Assembly (NCBI GenBank): GCA_033782935.1
Contig: JAWQEG010001436.1
Span: 206,001 to 270,000 of the forward strand
Direction: 5' to 3'
DNA from: Petrolisthes cinctipes
Taxonomy: Eukaryota; Arthropoda; Malacostraca; Decapoda; Porcellanidae
DNA length: 64,000 nucleotides
Part shown: piece after piece, positions 31,269 to 40,379 of the stretch
Numbering within the stretch: position 1 is the stretch's first letter
Layout: every line of letters begins with the position of its first letter
The notes under the pieces: generated by a model
The model's database searches: none
What the model was told of the DNA's origin: nothing
Seen by the model: the letters and a program-made list of their open reading frames with translations, nothing else
Program-made: the position numbers and the translations under genes

Positions 31269-32430
31269 TCACCTAGCCCAACTTTTGCCCCTCGGGCACC
31301 CTCTCCCCCCACTCCTTATCCTCGAGCGTCCCCTACTCAGTGGTGGGGTTGCGTGAGTTACCCCGGGAGGAGTCCCCATCACCACACAAGGGATGGGGGC
31401 AACTGAGTGGAATAGATACCTCATTCTGAAGGAGGAGGTAGATGTCCAGCCCCCCAGATCCCGTACCTTCTCTACCGAGTGAGTCCTGAGGAAGGCGAGG
31501 GAGGCTGCCATACCCCGAACGCAGTGTGCCTTGGGCTCGTGTCTGGAGATCCCGTTCTCGATCACTCGGCAGAGGAGGCGAGCTATAGACCTAGTGGGGA
31601 GAGGCTTACCAGACCACGAGTTGTAAAACAGGTGGTCTGGTGAAGTCTCTCTCGTGGCCTCCACATAGGACCTGAAGGCGTGGACTGGGCATAGCGGGTG
31701 GAATCCACCATCCCTCAGGAAGGAGGGGATCTTGAGGGGGCCAATCCTGTCGTCTGCCTGCTCGTTCTTAGCTAAGAAAGTGGGAGAGGGGGAGACAGTC
31801 AAAGAAGAATGATTAGGACTTACAGTAGAAAAGGCTGGGTGGCTGGTCAGGGCTGATAGTTGTGAGGCCCTGTACCCTGTAGCTAAGGGGAGCAGGAAGA
31901 GGGACCTCTGGAGGAGGTGGCTGATCTCCAGAAGATCTCCCCTCGAAGATCAGGTAGGTGAGGACACGGTGAAGGGACCAAGACGGTGTCTGGGCCCGGT
32001 GAGGTGTTGTCCCTGCCCGAATCCCCATCCTCAGGAGAGAGAGGGGCTTCTCCGGCACCTTAATATTAAAACCTAGGAAGAGGGGATCAGACAGGGCTGT
32101 GTGGTGTGCCAGCACCATCGCCGGGGCCCTGTTGGTGGAGTCGGCGAGCCACATGATGAATTCCAAGACCGTATCTTCCGAGATGAGCTTGGAGGGGTGT
32201 CGTCGCAGATAGTCTTGGAATCTCTTCCAGCACGATTCGTACTGCCGCACCGAGGACTGACGATGAGCCCTCAGCATCTTGCCCACTGTCTCTTGAGAGA
32301 AGCGTTTGCTGAGGACCCCCTGTAGAAACTCCAAGCGTGTAAGCTCAGTGACGCTTGGAGTGGTGCAGACAGGGTGCTGGATAGGCACGCTGACCCCAGA
32401 TGAAGAGGATGAGGGCACCACTGGGACAAT
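31269..32430 (-). pseudogene. DIRS tyrosine recombinase (copy 2)
   Basis: N-terminal region with LSKRFSQETVGKMLRAHRQ, SVRQYESCWKRFQDYLRRH and EDTVLEFIMWLADSTNRAP. Then ATGYRASQLSALT near 31880 (catalytic Arg I), AHCVRGMAASLAFLRTHSV near 31520 (His-x-x-Arg), GGW, and RYLFHS near 31415 (candidate Tyr). All catalytic positions are conserved with copy 1. A frameshift near 31950 separates the two halves; the downstream half is open from about 31900 to 31269. Role: recombines the circular DNA intermediate into the genome. Confidence 0.85.
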
Positions 32431-32449
32431 TCTCCAAACCACGGCTGCA

Positions 32450-34834
32450 CTATCGAAAGGGGGTCTATGAGGAGGACCCTCCCTTTGAAGGAAAGGAGCC
32501 TGAGGATCGCCTGAAGAAGGACCGATGTTGCTGGTGTGGGAAAAAGGTACACGTACCCCCACCTGTTCCTGTCCTCCGTGAAGGCGTCCGGGCCCCCCGC
32601 CTCTGTCCTGGTGGAGAAGGACAGGAACAGAGGTAGTTGGGCCATGGTCGGGGAGGCGAACAGGTCCACCTCCGGTGTCCCATAGCAAAGGCAGAGTGAC
32701 TCGTAAACAGGGGAACGCAGTTGCCACTCGACTGATGTCACCCTCAACCTGGATAGGGCGTCCGCCCAGTTGTTCTCCTTCCCTGGTACATAGCGGGCAG
32801 AGAGGTGAATAGAGATCTCGGCCTCCATCCTGAATATTTGTTCTGACAGGGACAAGAGAACCTCTGACCGTGCAGTGCCCTGTCGTTGCAGGCACTGCAC
32901 GGCCACTACGTTGTCCATGTCGAAGCAGACGCCCATCCTGAAGAACTGAGGGTGTCTGCCGAGCCACTCCCTTGCTATAGTCTTTTTGAAATATACTGAG
33001 CGCATAGGCGTTGGCTGTTGGGAGGTTTTTCCCTCCAGCAACGTTGCCAAATCAGACCAATACACTTCACTCACTCCCTCATATCAGCTATTTACTAATG
33101 CTAAATTAATCTAAATTACTACGTATACATTTACTTCACTACTAAAGCCATGTAGGTATATGAAAGTATCATTCATTTCTCATATTAATAATGATAATAT
33201 ATATATATGTATCACAACACTGGGCAGAATATTCTTCCGACGTTGCCAGTGCACCTAGGGTGAGTGTACTCAGGGATAAGTGCGTAAGCTCCACCTGTCA
33301 ACTCAGGTCACTACTGTCACTTTTCCTCTGGCTGCCACTCAAGATGGAACACACCTCTGCTACTCGCTATCATATTTTACGTAGTCGAGAGAGATAACTT
33401 ATTTATAATGTAAATAAGTACTTTTTAGAAGAGAAAGCAAATAGAGGACCAATCACTGCACCATCATGAGCAGTGGTGGTGAGGAAAAAAAGAGTTGAAA
33501 CAAACGAAATATTATGTTATACCCTCAGAAAAGTGTCGCATTTATAATACAACATAATGTGTCAACAGAAAAGGAAAGATTTACTTTTAAGTTTTGTTGT
33601 TAACGGAAAGCGATATATAGGCAACAGGTGGGAGAGAGAGAGAACAGGCAGTGGGTTAGTGAGGGCTGGCTGTCATTTTTAATGAGGATCTAATCCCATA
33701 ATTGTCCAGACGAGATCTGGCAACGTAGCAGTCAGGTAAATCTCGAAAGTGGTCAACGCCTCAGCGCTCAGTATATTTCAAAAAGACTATACCATCAACT
33801 CCCGAGTGTTGATGTGCAGTAACCTCTCCTCTTCCTTCCATCCCCCACACTGCTGGTGTCCCAGGCTTGACTGGTACCCCCAGCCTACATCCGAGGCGTC
33901 TGTCGCCACCGTGATCCCTGGAGGAGGTACCCAGGGAACTCGCTGGGGCAGGGCCCCAGGGCGCAGCCAGGGACGAAGGAGACGATGAAGAGTTGGAGAG
34001 ATGGGCCTGGGAAGGTCCCTGGATGCGGGGGATTTATGGAGGTTGACCTCCCGCGTCAGTCTCTTGTGTTTCAGTCGTCCCAGGGGCATTACGGGGGCTG
34101 CGAAGTTCAGCGACCTGAGCAATGATTCCCACTGGCGGTGAGAGAAAGTACGGGAAAAATAGGCCTGGCGAACGTGGCGGAGGGTCCGGCGGGTGTTGTC
34201 CGGAGCGAGCGAGAGGGTGGCCAAAACTGAGTCTCACTCTATCCCAAGCCAAGATAGTCTGCGGGTGGGGGTGAGAGAGGAGAAACCCCATTTCCTCTAG
34301 CACCCCCCGCGTTACCCTGACATCGTTTGCTACCTGCTCCCTGGTGGGGGCATGTATCAACCAATTGTCCAGGTACATGAGAGTGGAGACGCCTGCCTCT
34401 GCCAGGCGGGCTGCCACCACCCTCACGAGCTTGGCAAAGACCCGAGGAGCAAGCGAGAGGCCAAAGGGGAGCCTGGTGAACTGGAATGTCTCGGTCCCCA
34501 ACTGGAATGCCAGAAAGCGGCGAAACCGAGGGTTGATCAGGATGTGTCAGTACGCGTCCTGGAGGTCCAGGGATGCCAACCAGTCCCCCTTCTGGAGAAC
34601 TGTGCATACCTAAGCAACTGAAACCATCCTGAAGTGTAGAGGCTTCAAGAACTTGTTTAGTTTGCTCAGGTCCATCACTAGTCTCGTTTTGCCCGGGTCC
34701 TTGGGTACCGTAAATAGGTGGGACAAGAACACTCTCCCCTTCGCCCGCTCCACTACCCCTTTTTCCAGCATTTCTCTGACGTGCGGGATGACAGAAGGTG
34801 ACACCTTGGAGGACGCAGAAGGGAGACGTAGTGG
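32450..34834 (-). pseudogene. DIRS reverse transcriptase-RNase H (copy 2), split by a MITE
   Basis: Begins after the acceptor at 34835 with PLRLPSASSKV, VREMLEKGVVERAKG and TRLVMDLSKLNKFLKPLHF. After stops near 34615 and 34545 it continues ETFQFTRLPFGLSLAPRVF (34470) and the core YLDNWLIHA (about 34370, Asp-Asn as in copy 1). RNase H starts at ITVATDASDVGWGYQS (about 33910) and reaches INTRELMV. There an 812-bp TIR element intervenes, and it resumes AREWLGRHPQFF (32975) and MDNVVAVQCLQRQG. It ends with PGKENNWADALSRL and VDLFAS. Removing the insertion restores an uninterrupted frame. Confidence 0.87.
32978..33789. mobile_element. 812-bp TIR element nested in DIRS RNase H
   Basis: Perfect 26-bp terminal inverted repeats (TAGTCTTTTTGAAATATACT... 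/ ...agtatatttcaaaaagacta), flanked by TA (32976-32977, 33790-33791). The empty site 'ttgctaccatcaactccc' matches copy 1 near 10497. A subterminal 'aggcgttg/caacgcct' pair extends the inverted repeat. No ORF; a Tc1/mariner-type MITE is the likely class. Confidence 0.88.
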
Positions 34835-35001
34835 CTGTAAGAGACACAGTGTCAGTAAGGTGGAATAAATTCCAGCTCATCCTTGACAGGGGAAAGAGGG
34901 GACACAGAAAACAGGGGGAGGAACCACACGTAGGGGGGCAGTATGTTGGCAATAATACAGTTCAACTCAAAAGAAAGAGACGACAGGTAAAGTCAACTCA
35001 C
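34835..35001 (-). other. Putative spliceosomal intron I of DIRS copy 2
   Basis: Minus-strand donor GTGAGTTG (35001) and acceptor 'gtctcttacag' (34835). The upstream exon ends WISVP and the downstream begins PLRLPS, phase 0, as in copy 1. Confidence 0.6.
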
Positions 35002-35318
35002 TGGGACTGAGATCCACGGCCAGGAGAGCCCCTTGACGTACCACCCTCGCTGCCCAACCGTGGGTGGGCCAGGCAGTGGCCCACCCCTTGAGGCACCCTC
35101 GGGCAGGGCCCTCAGGTGGCACTGTCCTTCTGGGAGGACTGAGAGGTGGAGGGCTTGGGGCAGCTGTAGTGCTTGTAGCCCTGGTTCCTCCCACGAAAGG
35201 GCTGCTGACCCCGCTGGTGGAACCTCTGGGGCTGCTGTGGCAGAGTGGGGTAGATGGGCCTCGGCCATCTCGTAGGCTGGTAGAGCCTGCGAGGCTGGAT
35301 GGCTGGGAGGCACACGGC

Positions 35319-35485
35319 CTATGGACAAACAGAACAATTAGAAGGTAATCCTAGGAGGGGCAGGGAATAGGAGAGTGGGGTGGGGTTATAACAACCCCCT
35401 ACCAACTCCTTTCCCTTTGGTAATGCAGTATAACATCCTGACCCCTAAAACCCACAAGAGACAACACAGTTACAAGAGAACTCAC
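35319..35485 (-). other. Putative intron II of DIRS copy 2
   Basis: Minus-strand donor GTGAGTTC (35485) and acceptor 'tttgtccatag' (35319); same relative place as 12009-12097 in copy 1. Confidence 0.5.
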
Positions 35486-35746
35486 TTGGCTGCTGGCTGT
35501 TTGGGAATATTGATCACGGCGGGGAGGGACGCAAAGACCGAGTCCGTCGCCGCCTGGTCGAGCAGCGCAGGGGATAGCGGAGAAGCCCGCACCACGCCCT
35601 TCTGCGCCATCTCCGGAGCAGACTTGGCCGCAGCCTGCCGGGCGGCTAGTCTGGCCTCTGCTAAGGTCCTGGCTGCCTCCCGGAGGTCATGGGTCGCCAT
35701 GGCCCCGACGCCCTCCGCAACGGTGGTCATCGACATCAGGGAGTCA

Positions 35747-35874
35747 CTGTAGGAAGGAAAAGAACAAAACCCCCAGACATGCTGGGGTTAGAATCCTGTG
35801 CAGGTTAGAAAAAAAAACCCAAACCCTTCATATCCCTCAAGATAAGAACACAGTGTACCCAGAGGGTTACTTAC
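35747..35874 (-). other. Putative intron III of DIRS copy 2
   Basis: Minus-strand donor GTAAGTAAC (35874) and acceptor 'ttccttcctacag' (35747). The join reads ...LIDSLMSMTTVAEG, parallel to ...LTDVLTWMATMAEG in copy 1. A stop codon just before the donor is a private defect of copy 2. Confidence 0.6.
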
Positions 35875-38425
35875 ATGAGTTAGAGGCCGGACAGCTCGTG
35901 GAATGAGGATGTCAGGCTCTTGAGGCAATCCCATGGGAGAGAGACGGCTGCCCCAGTGGAGATGATATGGGACAACTCCTGCCGTGCAGCTTCCTCTGCT
36001 AGCCTCAGCTGGGTCTCGGGTTCCTTCAGCTGAAAGGGGACCGGAGGTTCCTTCCCCGTCTTCCACAGACACTTCCTCAGGCCTGCAGGGGCTTGAGACA
36101 AAGGAAGAATGACTGGGAAGGACAGAGGAGGTGGTTTCTTAGAGGTGGAGGGCCTCTGGTGGTCCAGGGACTTCAGGAGAAGGGCTGGGATGTCCAAGTC
36201 CCCATCCCCTTTATCCCCTGGAAAGTAAGCGTCCGAGGTGAGGAAGACTGCCGTGTTCTCGGGACAGGTTAAGTTTACTGTTCTCCATCAGGAAACCCAT
36301 CGCGTCCAAGGTAGAGGCAGTGGAGACTTTGGAAGCGGCCGGAACAGGAGCAGAGATAGGGCAAGCCTTGTAGAAGGGTACGGCCTCGCCTGTCGAGTCT
36401 GTCCCCCACTTCACGAGTACGTCGTTCCTGCGCACCCACACGTCTGGTTGGGAAGTGTCGGGAGACCAAGCAACCAGCCTGCCCTCTTCAGAGGAATGGG
36501 TCCAGGAAGAGGGAAGGAAAGCCCAGGAGTAGGGAAGGTAGGAGTCATCTCCTGAAGGGGGTGAAGGAGGACAGGAGGTAGCCGGGTCCTCCACTACACC
36601 ACCTGAGATGGACTCGGGGCTCAGGGAGAGTGGGAGTTCGGGAACCGCCCCACATTCCCCAGGTGAACCCGGGCCCGCTGCCAGCGACGCAGTAGGGAGA
36701 GGCAAAGGAGGGGCAGGGTCAGGAATGGGAACCCCCACTCCCACCGAGGAGGCAGAAGGGGAAGGGGCTACAGGAGGATGGATGAAGTCCAGAAGGACAG
36801 CAGAAAAAAGAGAGTGCAGGACGCACGCCGTCTTCTTCATCGAAGGGCTTGTACCCGCCCTCTTAGCCTTGCGGGGCTTGCGTACGGGCAAGGGTGAGTC
36901 CTCCGACGAAGAACTGGAGGAGGAGGAAGCAGACGAGGGGAAGCGGCGACGAGTACGGGTCCTCTTGGAGGGGCGAGACCTTCTCTTGGACTTGTGCTTG
37001 CGCCCCTGCGAGCGGGAAACAAAGCAGCTTCCCTGCTGGGTCCTGGTACCGGTGAGGTAGCCAGGGGGGCCAGTGCTGCTGTCTGGCTCGCTTCCGGGAG
37101 TGGTGGGAAACCACGAAGGGGAATCACAGAACCGTCTAGGGAAGGCGACAGGGCCTCTCGGGGTGCTAGGGGCTCGATCCCCTGTAACTCTGAGAGGCAT
37201 GTAGAAGGATACCGAGACCTGGAGAGACCCAGTTTGGCCCTGAAGGCAGGGTCTGCCCAAGACAAAAAAGACCCGTCTCGTTTGTGTGCCATCCTCCTTG
37301 CCCTCATCCACGCGGTACAAAGGGAGGCAAGGGCAGGAAGCTTAGGGCGAGCAGCCCAGGGGCGACACACGCTGCATGCCAAAGGATCGTAACCCTTGAG
37401 CGTGAAACAGGGTGCGTGGGGTGAACAGTGTGATGCCCGTCGGGGGACACCCTTACGGTGCAGCCCGTAGAAGCACACAAGGCATGAGTGGACTGCGAGA
37501 GAAAAAAGGTGTTAACACATGAACCCACATGTACACAGCACACACAGGAGAAACACAGTAACACCACAAGGGAGAAAAACACACTAACTCCCAAGGAAAC
37601 ACTAACCCACACGCACTCACACTGCCAGGGAAATAACCCGCAAACACAGCCCCCCAAAAGCCGAGAGTAGACCCTAGGAAACCCGAGGAGGGAGAGGGAA
37701 AAAACCCAGCCTGAAGGGAAACAACCCCAAAGACACAAACAAGGGTGTGAAAAAAAACCCTGCCCGACGCAACCCGCGAAGGGCAGGGGCCTCCAACAGC
37801 CCCCACAAACACACACATACACACACGAAACACACGGGGAAGTGAGCACAAAGCCCCGAGGCGAAATACGGGGGGCACCACGTGGGAAGGCAAGGGCCCC
37901 ATGTGGAATGCAAAATAACACAACTCAGTGAAGCTAGTGGCAAAAACACAGGGGAAGAAGGCAGGCAGTGGAAGGGGAACACCCAAGGGGAGACTCTAAC
38001 CCCACGAGGAGTGGGAAAACAAAGTCCCACAGACCCCAAAAGGGGCTGGAAAAAACACTACTGCCTACACACACGACCCCACAAAACACACACAACATCT
38101 GCAGAGCAGGCACGCCACTAGACACTGGAAAACACAAAACACACACACACTTGCAGGAACACAGGCAAAACATACCATAGCGAAGGGGAAGGAGCGTTGA
38201 TGTTGTCAGCCTGGTGTTCCGCTAACAAGTGACCGAGCGGGACGCCTCGCCAACCCAAGTGGCTCCCATATCGGTACAGCGCCAGATTTGAATTTTTTAA
38301 TTTACTTCTGATGATCTTCACGGAATAGACCCTTCTAGCCCAGAAATAGGCCTACCCAGGCCTGGGCTGGAGAAGGGGTGTGTTCTATAGCAATCCAGCT
38401 GTGCTGGTTCCACTTTACCAATAAT

Positions 38426-38503
38426 GCAGACTTTTCTGCCATGGCCACTCCCTTGGGGGGTAGTTACCGGAGGGGACGATGCATCAAAGATATAGATAGA
38501 TAA
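38426..38503 (+). mobile_element. RTE-like LINE copy 4, 3' end and GATA tail
   Basis: 'acttttctgccatggccactcccttgggg' continues the RTE 3' coding end that breaks off at 30418. It ends in 'tatagatagata'. Confidence 0.85.
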
Positions 38504-38701
38504 TAATCCCTGGTTTTCCACTGATATTACAGGTAGGTATTATACCATTGTTTATGAATCTATGTACAGGAAAGCCTCATTATCCACCACTGGGTGGTTT
38601 GTGGGAGTGTAATGATCAAAGAGGGTTTACTGTACACAGTTTCATTACAAACAGTGTAATACACACCCACCATAACAACAGTGGAAAAAAAGGCATTACT
38701 G
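38504..38701. mobile_element. MITE family M1, copy c
   Basis: From 'taatccctggttttccactg' to 'aaaggcattactg' followed by TA. Directly abuts the RTE copy 4 tail. It contains two inward-facing half-palindromes (cattatccaccactgg...). Confidence 0.7.
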
Positions 38702-38766
38702 TACCCACCCCTTTCATGGCCCACTTAAATAATTAACTTTACTCGTCTCTCTTTCTCTATATACAG

Positions 38767-38844
38767 AAGCCACTACATACAACTACAACAATTCCAAGAC
38801 TGGTCTTATGAAAAAGAGGAAGCAGTGGGCAGTCAGGAAATATG
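38767..38844 (+). CDS. Host gene exon E
   Basis: Acceptor 'ctctatatacag' before 38767 and donor GTGACG after 38844. Read with two bases completing exon D's codon it is open through 25 codons and leaves one base: ATTYNYNNSKTG followed by a basic LMKKRKQWAVRKY, possibly a nuclear-localisation-type cluster. It joins exon F in frame (Y-AGSQQHG). The two other frames hit a stop inside or fail to join, which supports the choice. Confidence 0.6.
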
Positions 38845-39075
38845 GTGACGTTTTTTATTTCTTTTGATGATATAAATGTGTCTTATAATTCTGATGTTCT
38901 TAGGATATTGATATACTTCTCTCTTACGGGCACTTTGTGAATATGGAACAATGTTTTATTTATCCAGCTTTCCTCTTTAGTTAAGGGAATTATCAGTTAT
39001 GTGTGAAATGGAGGGCTACTAAGTTCTCCAAACTATGCCATGAAACAGACTACTGTACATTGCCAGACTAATGTT

Positions 39076-39273
39076 CTGTCCCGCAGCCAGCCACAGGGCG
39101 CTAGCCTTTCTGAACTACTTCAGGCTCTGACAACGAATCCAGAGATTGAATTTCGGATTCCCTTATCATTATGATGCCCATCTATTGTTTATAACCCAAT
39201 CTCTCATTTGGTGCTTTGTTGTCCGAGCCTGAAATGGCTCAGAAGGTTGGCACACTGGCTGGCTGCGGGACAG
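39076..39273. repeat. Fold-back palindrome, about 198 bp
   Basis: 'ctgtcccgcagccagcc' at the left pairs with 'ggctggctgcgggacag' at the right. Arms of about 55 bp with mismatches ('caggctctgacaac / gttgtccgagcctg'). A MITE-like sequence in the last intron of the host gene. Confidence 0.75.
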
Positions 39274-39387
39274 CACATCAGTCCGGCACTGTACCTCCTT
39301 ATATGAGTACAGGATCTGTTTACTTGTTTGGCAGCACAGTTTGAAGGACTACATAGGCTTTAATTAAACCCACGAGTTTTGACCAAA

Positions 39388-40077
39388 AACTTGGCAAGTG
39401 CATCCTAAGTAATTCTAAGAAAAAAATACTCTATTGATATATTGGTTTTCTAGTCTAGTTTAAAAGTAATTAAAACAATTAAATGTGTGCGCGTCTTGTG
39501 TTGTCAAATGGCGGGGAGTTTCGGAGGGAGTGGAAGCCTAATATTGTTTTCGGACCAAAGAGGCCTTATTTATTTCATCTTAATAAGTGTTATCATGATT
39601 GCAATATTTAGGTGATGTTCTATAACGTACATTGAATTATATTTTCAATGCAGAGGGATAATACCAGGCCTGTATAAGAAAAAAATCTGTGAAATGTAGG
39701 GAAATGCTAAGACTAGCAGGTATCATTATGTCGAATGAGTTTACCTAACCTCTAAAAGATATTAATCATATTTCGTCGAATATTATTTACAAGGGCCTGG
39801 TATTATCCCTCTGCATTGAAAAAATTATTCAATATACGTTATAGAACATCACATATATATTGCAATCATGATAAAACTTATTAAGATTAAATGAATAAGG
39901 CCTCTTTGGTCCGAAAACGATGTTAGGCTTCCACTCCCTCCGAAGGTCCCTGCCATTTGACAACACAAGATGGGCACACATTTAATTGTTTTAATTACTC
40001 TTAAACTAGACTAGAAAATCAATATATCAATAGAATATTTTTTTCTTAGAATTACTTAAGGATGCATTTGCCAAGTT
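39388..40077. repeat. Long fold-back element, arms of about 285 bp
   Basis: Left arm 39388-39676 (from 'aacttggcaagtgcatcc') and right arm 39793-40077 (to 'ggatgcatttgccaagtt') are near-complementary over nearly their whole length, leaving a central loop of about 115 bp. No coding capacity. No clear target duplication, so the transposon class is undetermined. Confidence 0.85.
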
Positions 40078-40097
40078 TATACATACATACATACATA

Positions 40098-40332
40098 CAG
40101 TCGTGGTCAATAATAATCATCCACATACGGGTATCTAATCCAAATTGCTGTCTAACATTTTCACGTTCATATATGATGTTATTGTTGTAAGTGGTGCGTA
40201 GCTGCTTGTAGTAAATTAAAAGATGGTACTTAACCTATTAATTACACAGTTTATCAGCTAAGGAACAGAGGGAAGCTGTCAAACTCTTACGTGAGTTACC
40301 CCTATATGGATGATGATTTTTGGCCACGACTG
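40098..40332. mobile_element. Tc1-like MITE inserted in a CATA microsatellite
   Basis: Ends CAGTCGTGGTCAATAATAAT and 'atgatttttggccacgactg', TA on both sides, embedded in (cata)n (40081-40097 and 40333-40350). Ends beginning CAGTCGTGGTC are common in Tc1-type elements. 235 bp, non-coding. Confidence 0.85.
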
Positions 40333-40379
40333 TACATACATACATACATACTAATTGTATTTTACATGTTATACAGCAG

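Larger units (their letters stand above)
35002..37292 (-). pseudogene. DIRS gag-like gene (copy 2), putative four exons
   Basis: The ATG at 37292 opens MAHKRDGSFLSWADPAFRAK. A Ser/Pro region follows, then a strongly basic tract (KHKSKRRSRPSKRTRTRRR) and a poly-Ser acidic run. Further on are LDIPALLLKSLDHQ (36190), SSFHELSGL (35890), SMTTVAEGVGAMATHDLREA (35730), and an Arg/Gln/Gly-rich tail (FRGRNQGYKHY near 35180). Introns are inferred at 35747-35874 and 35319-35485. The N-terminal frame shifts twice (near 37100 and 36240), so the copy is decayed, though a stretch of 369 codons stays open in one frame. The basic tract suits RNA binding; the assignment as gag rests on position. Confidence 0.65.
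30419..38425 (-). mobile_element. DIRS1-like retrotransposon copy 2 (about 8.0 kb, both ends present)
   Basis: It lies precisely inside RTE copy 4: 'gggaaatct' before and 'gcagacttttctgcc' after correspond to the contiguous 'gggagaactggagacacttctgcc' of intact RTE copies, with no target duplication, as expected for tyrosine-recombinase integration. The left ITR starts AGTGCATTTGTCGC and includes 'ttggttgtggaaccagcacagctgg'. The right ITR ends 'ccagctgtgctggttccactttaccaataat'. An internal complementary region lies at 30729-30819. Minus-strand gene order is gag-like, RT, RNase H, tyrosine recombinase. An 812-bp TIR element (32978-33789) splits RNase H. Frames are interrupted by a few stops, so it is inactive. 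Confidence 0.92.

Noticed and set aside
37453..37986. Minus-strand ORFs rich in Phe, Cys and Val
   Set aside because: They lie in the DIRS 5' untranslated region (purine-rich on +). The counterparts in copy 1 (13782-14244) do not conserve a sequence, so they are compositional.
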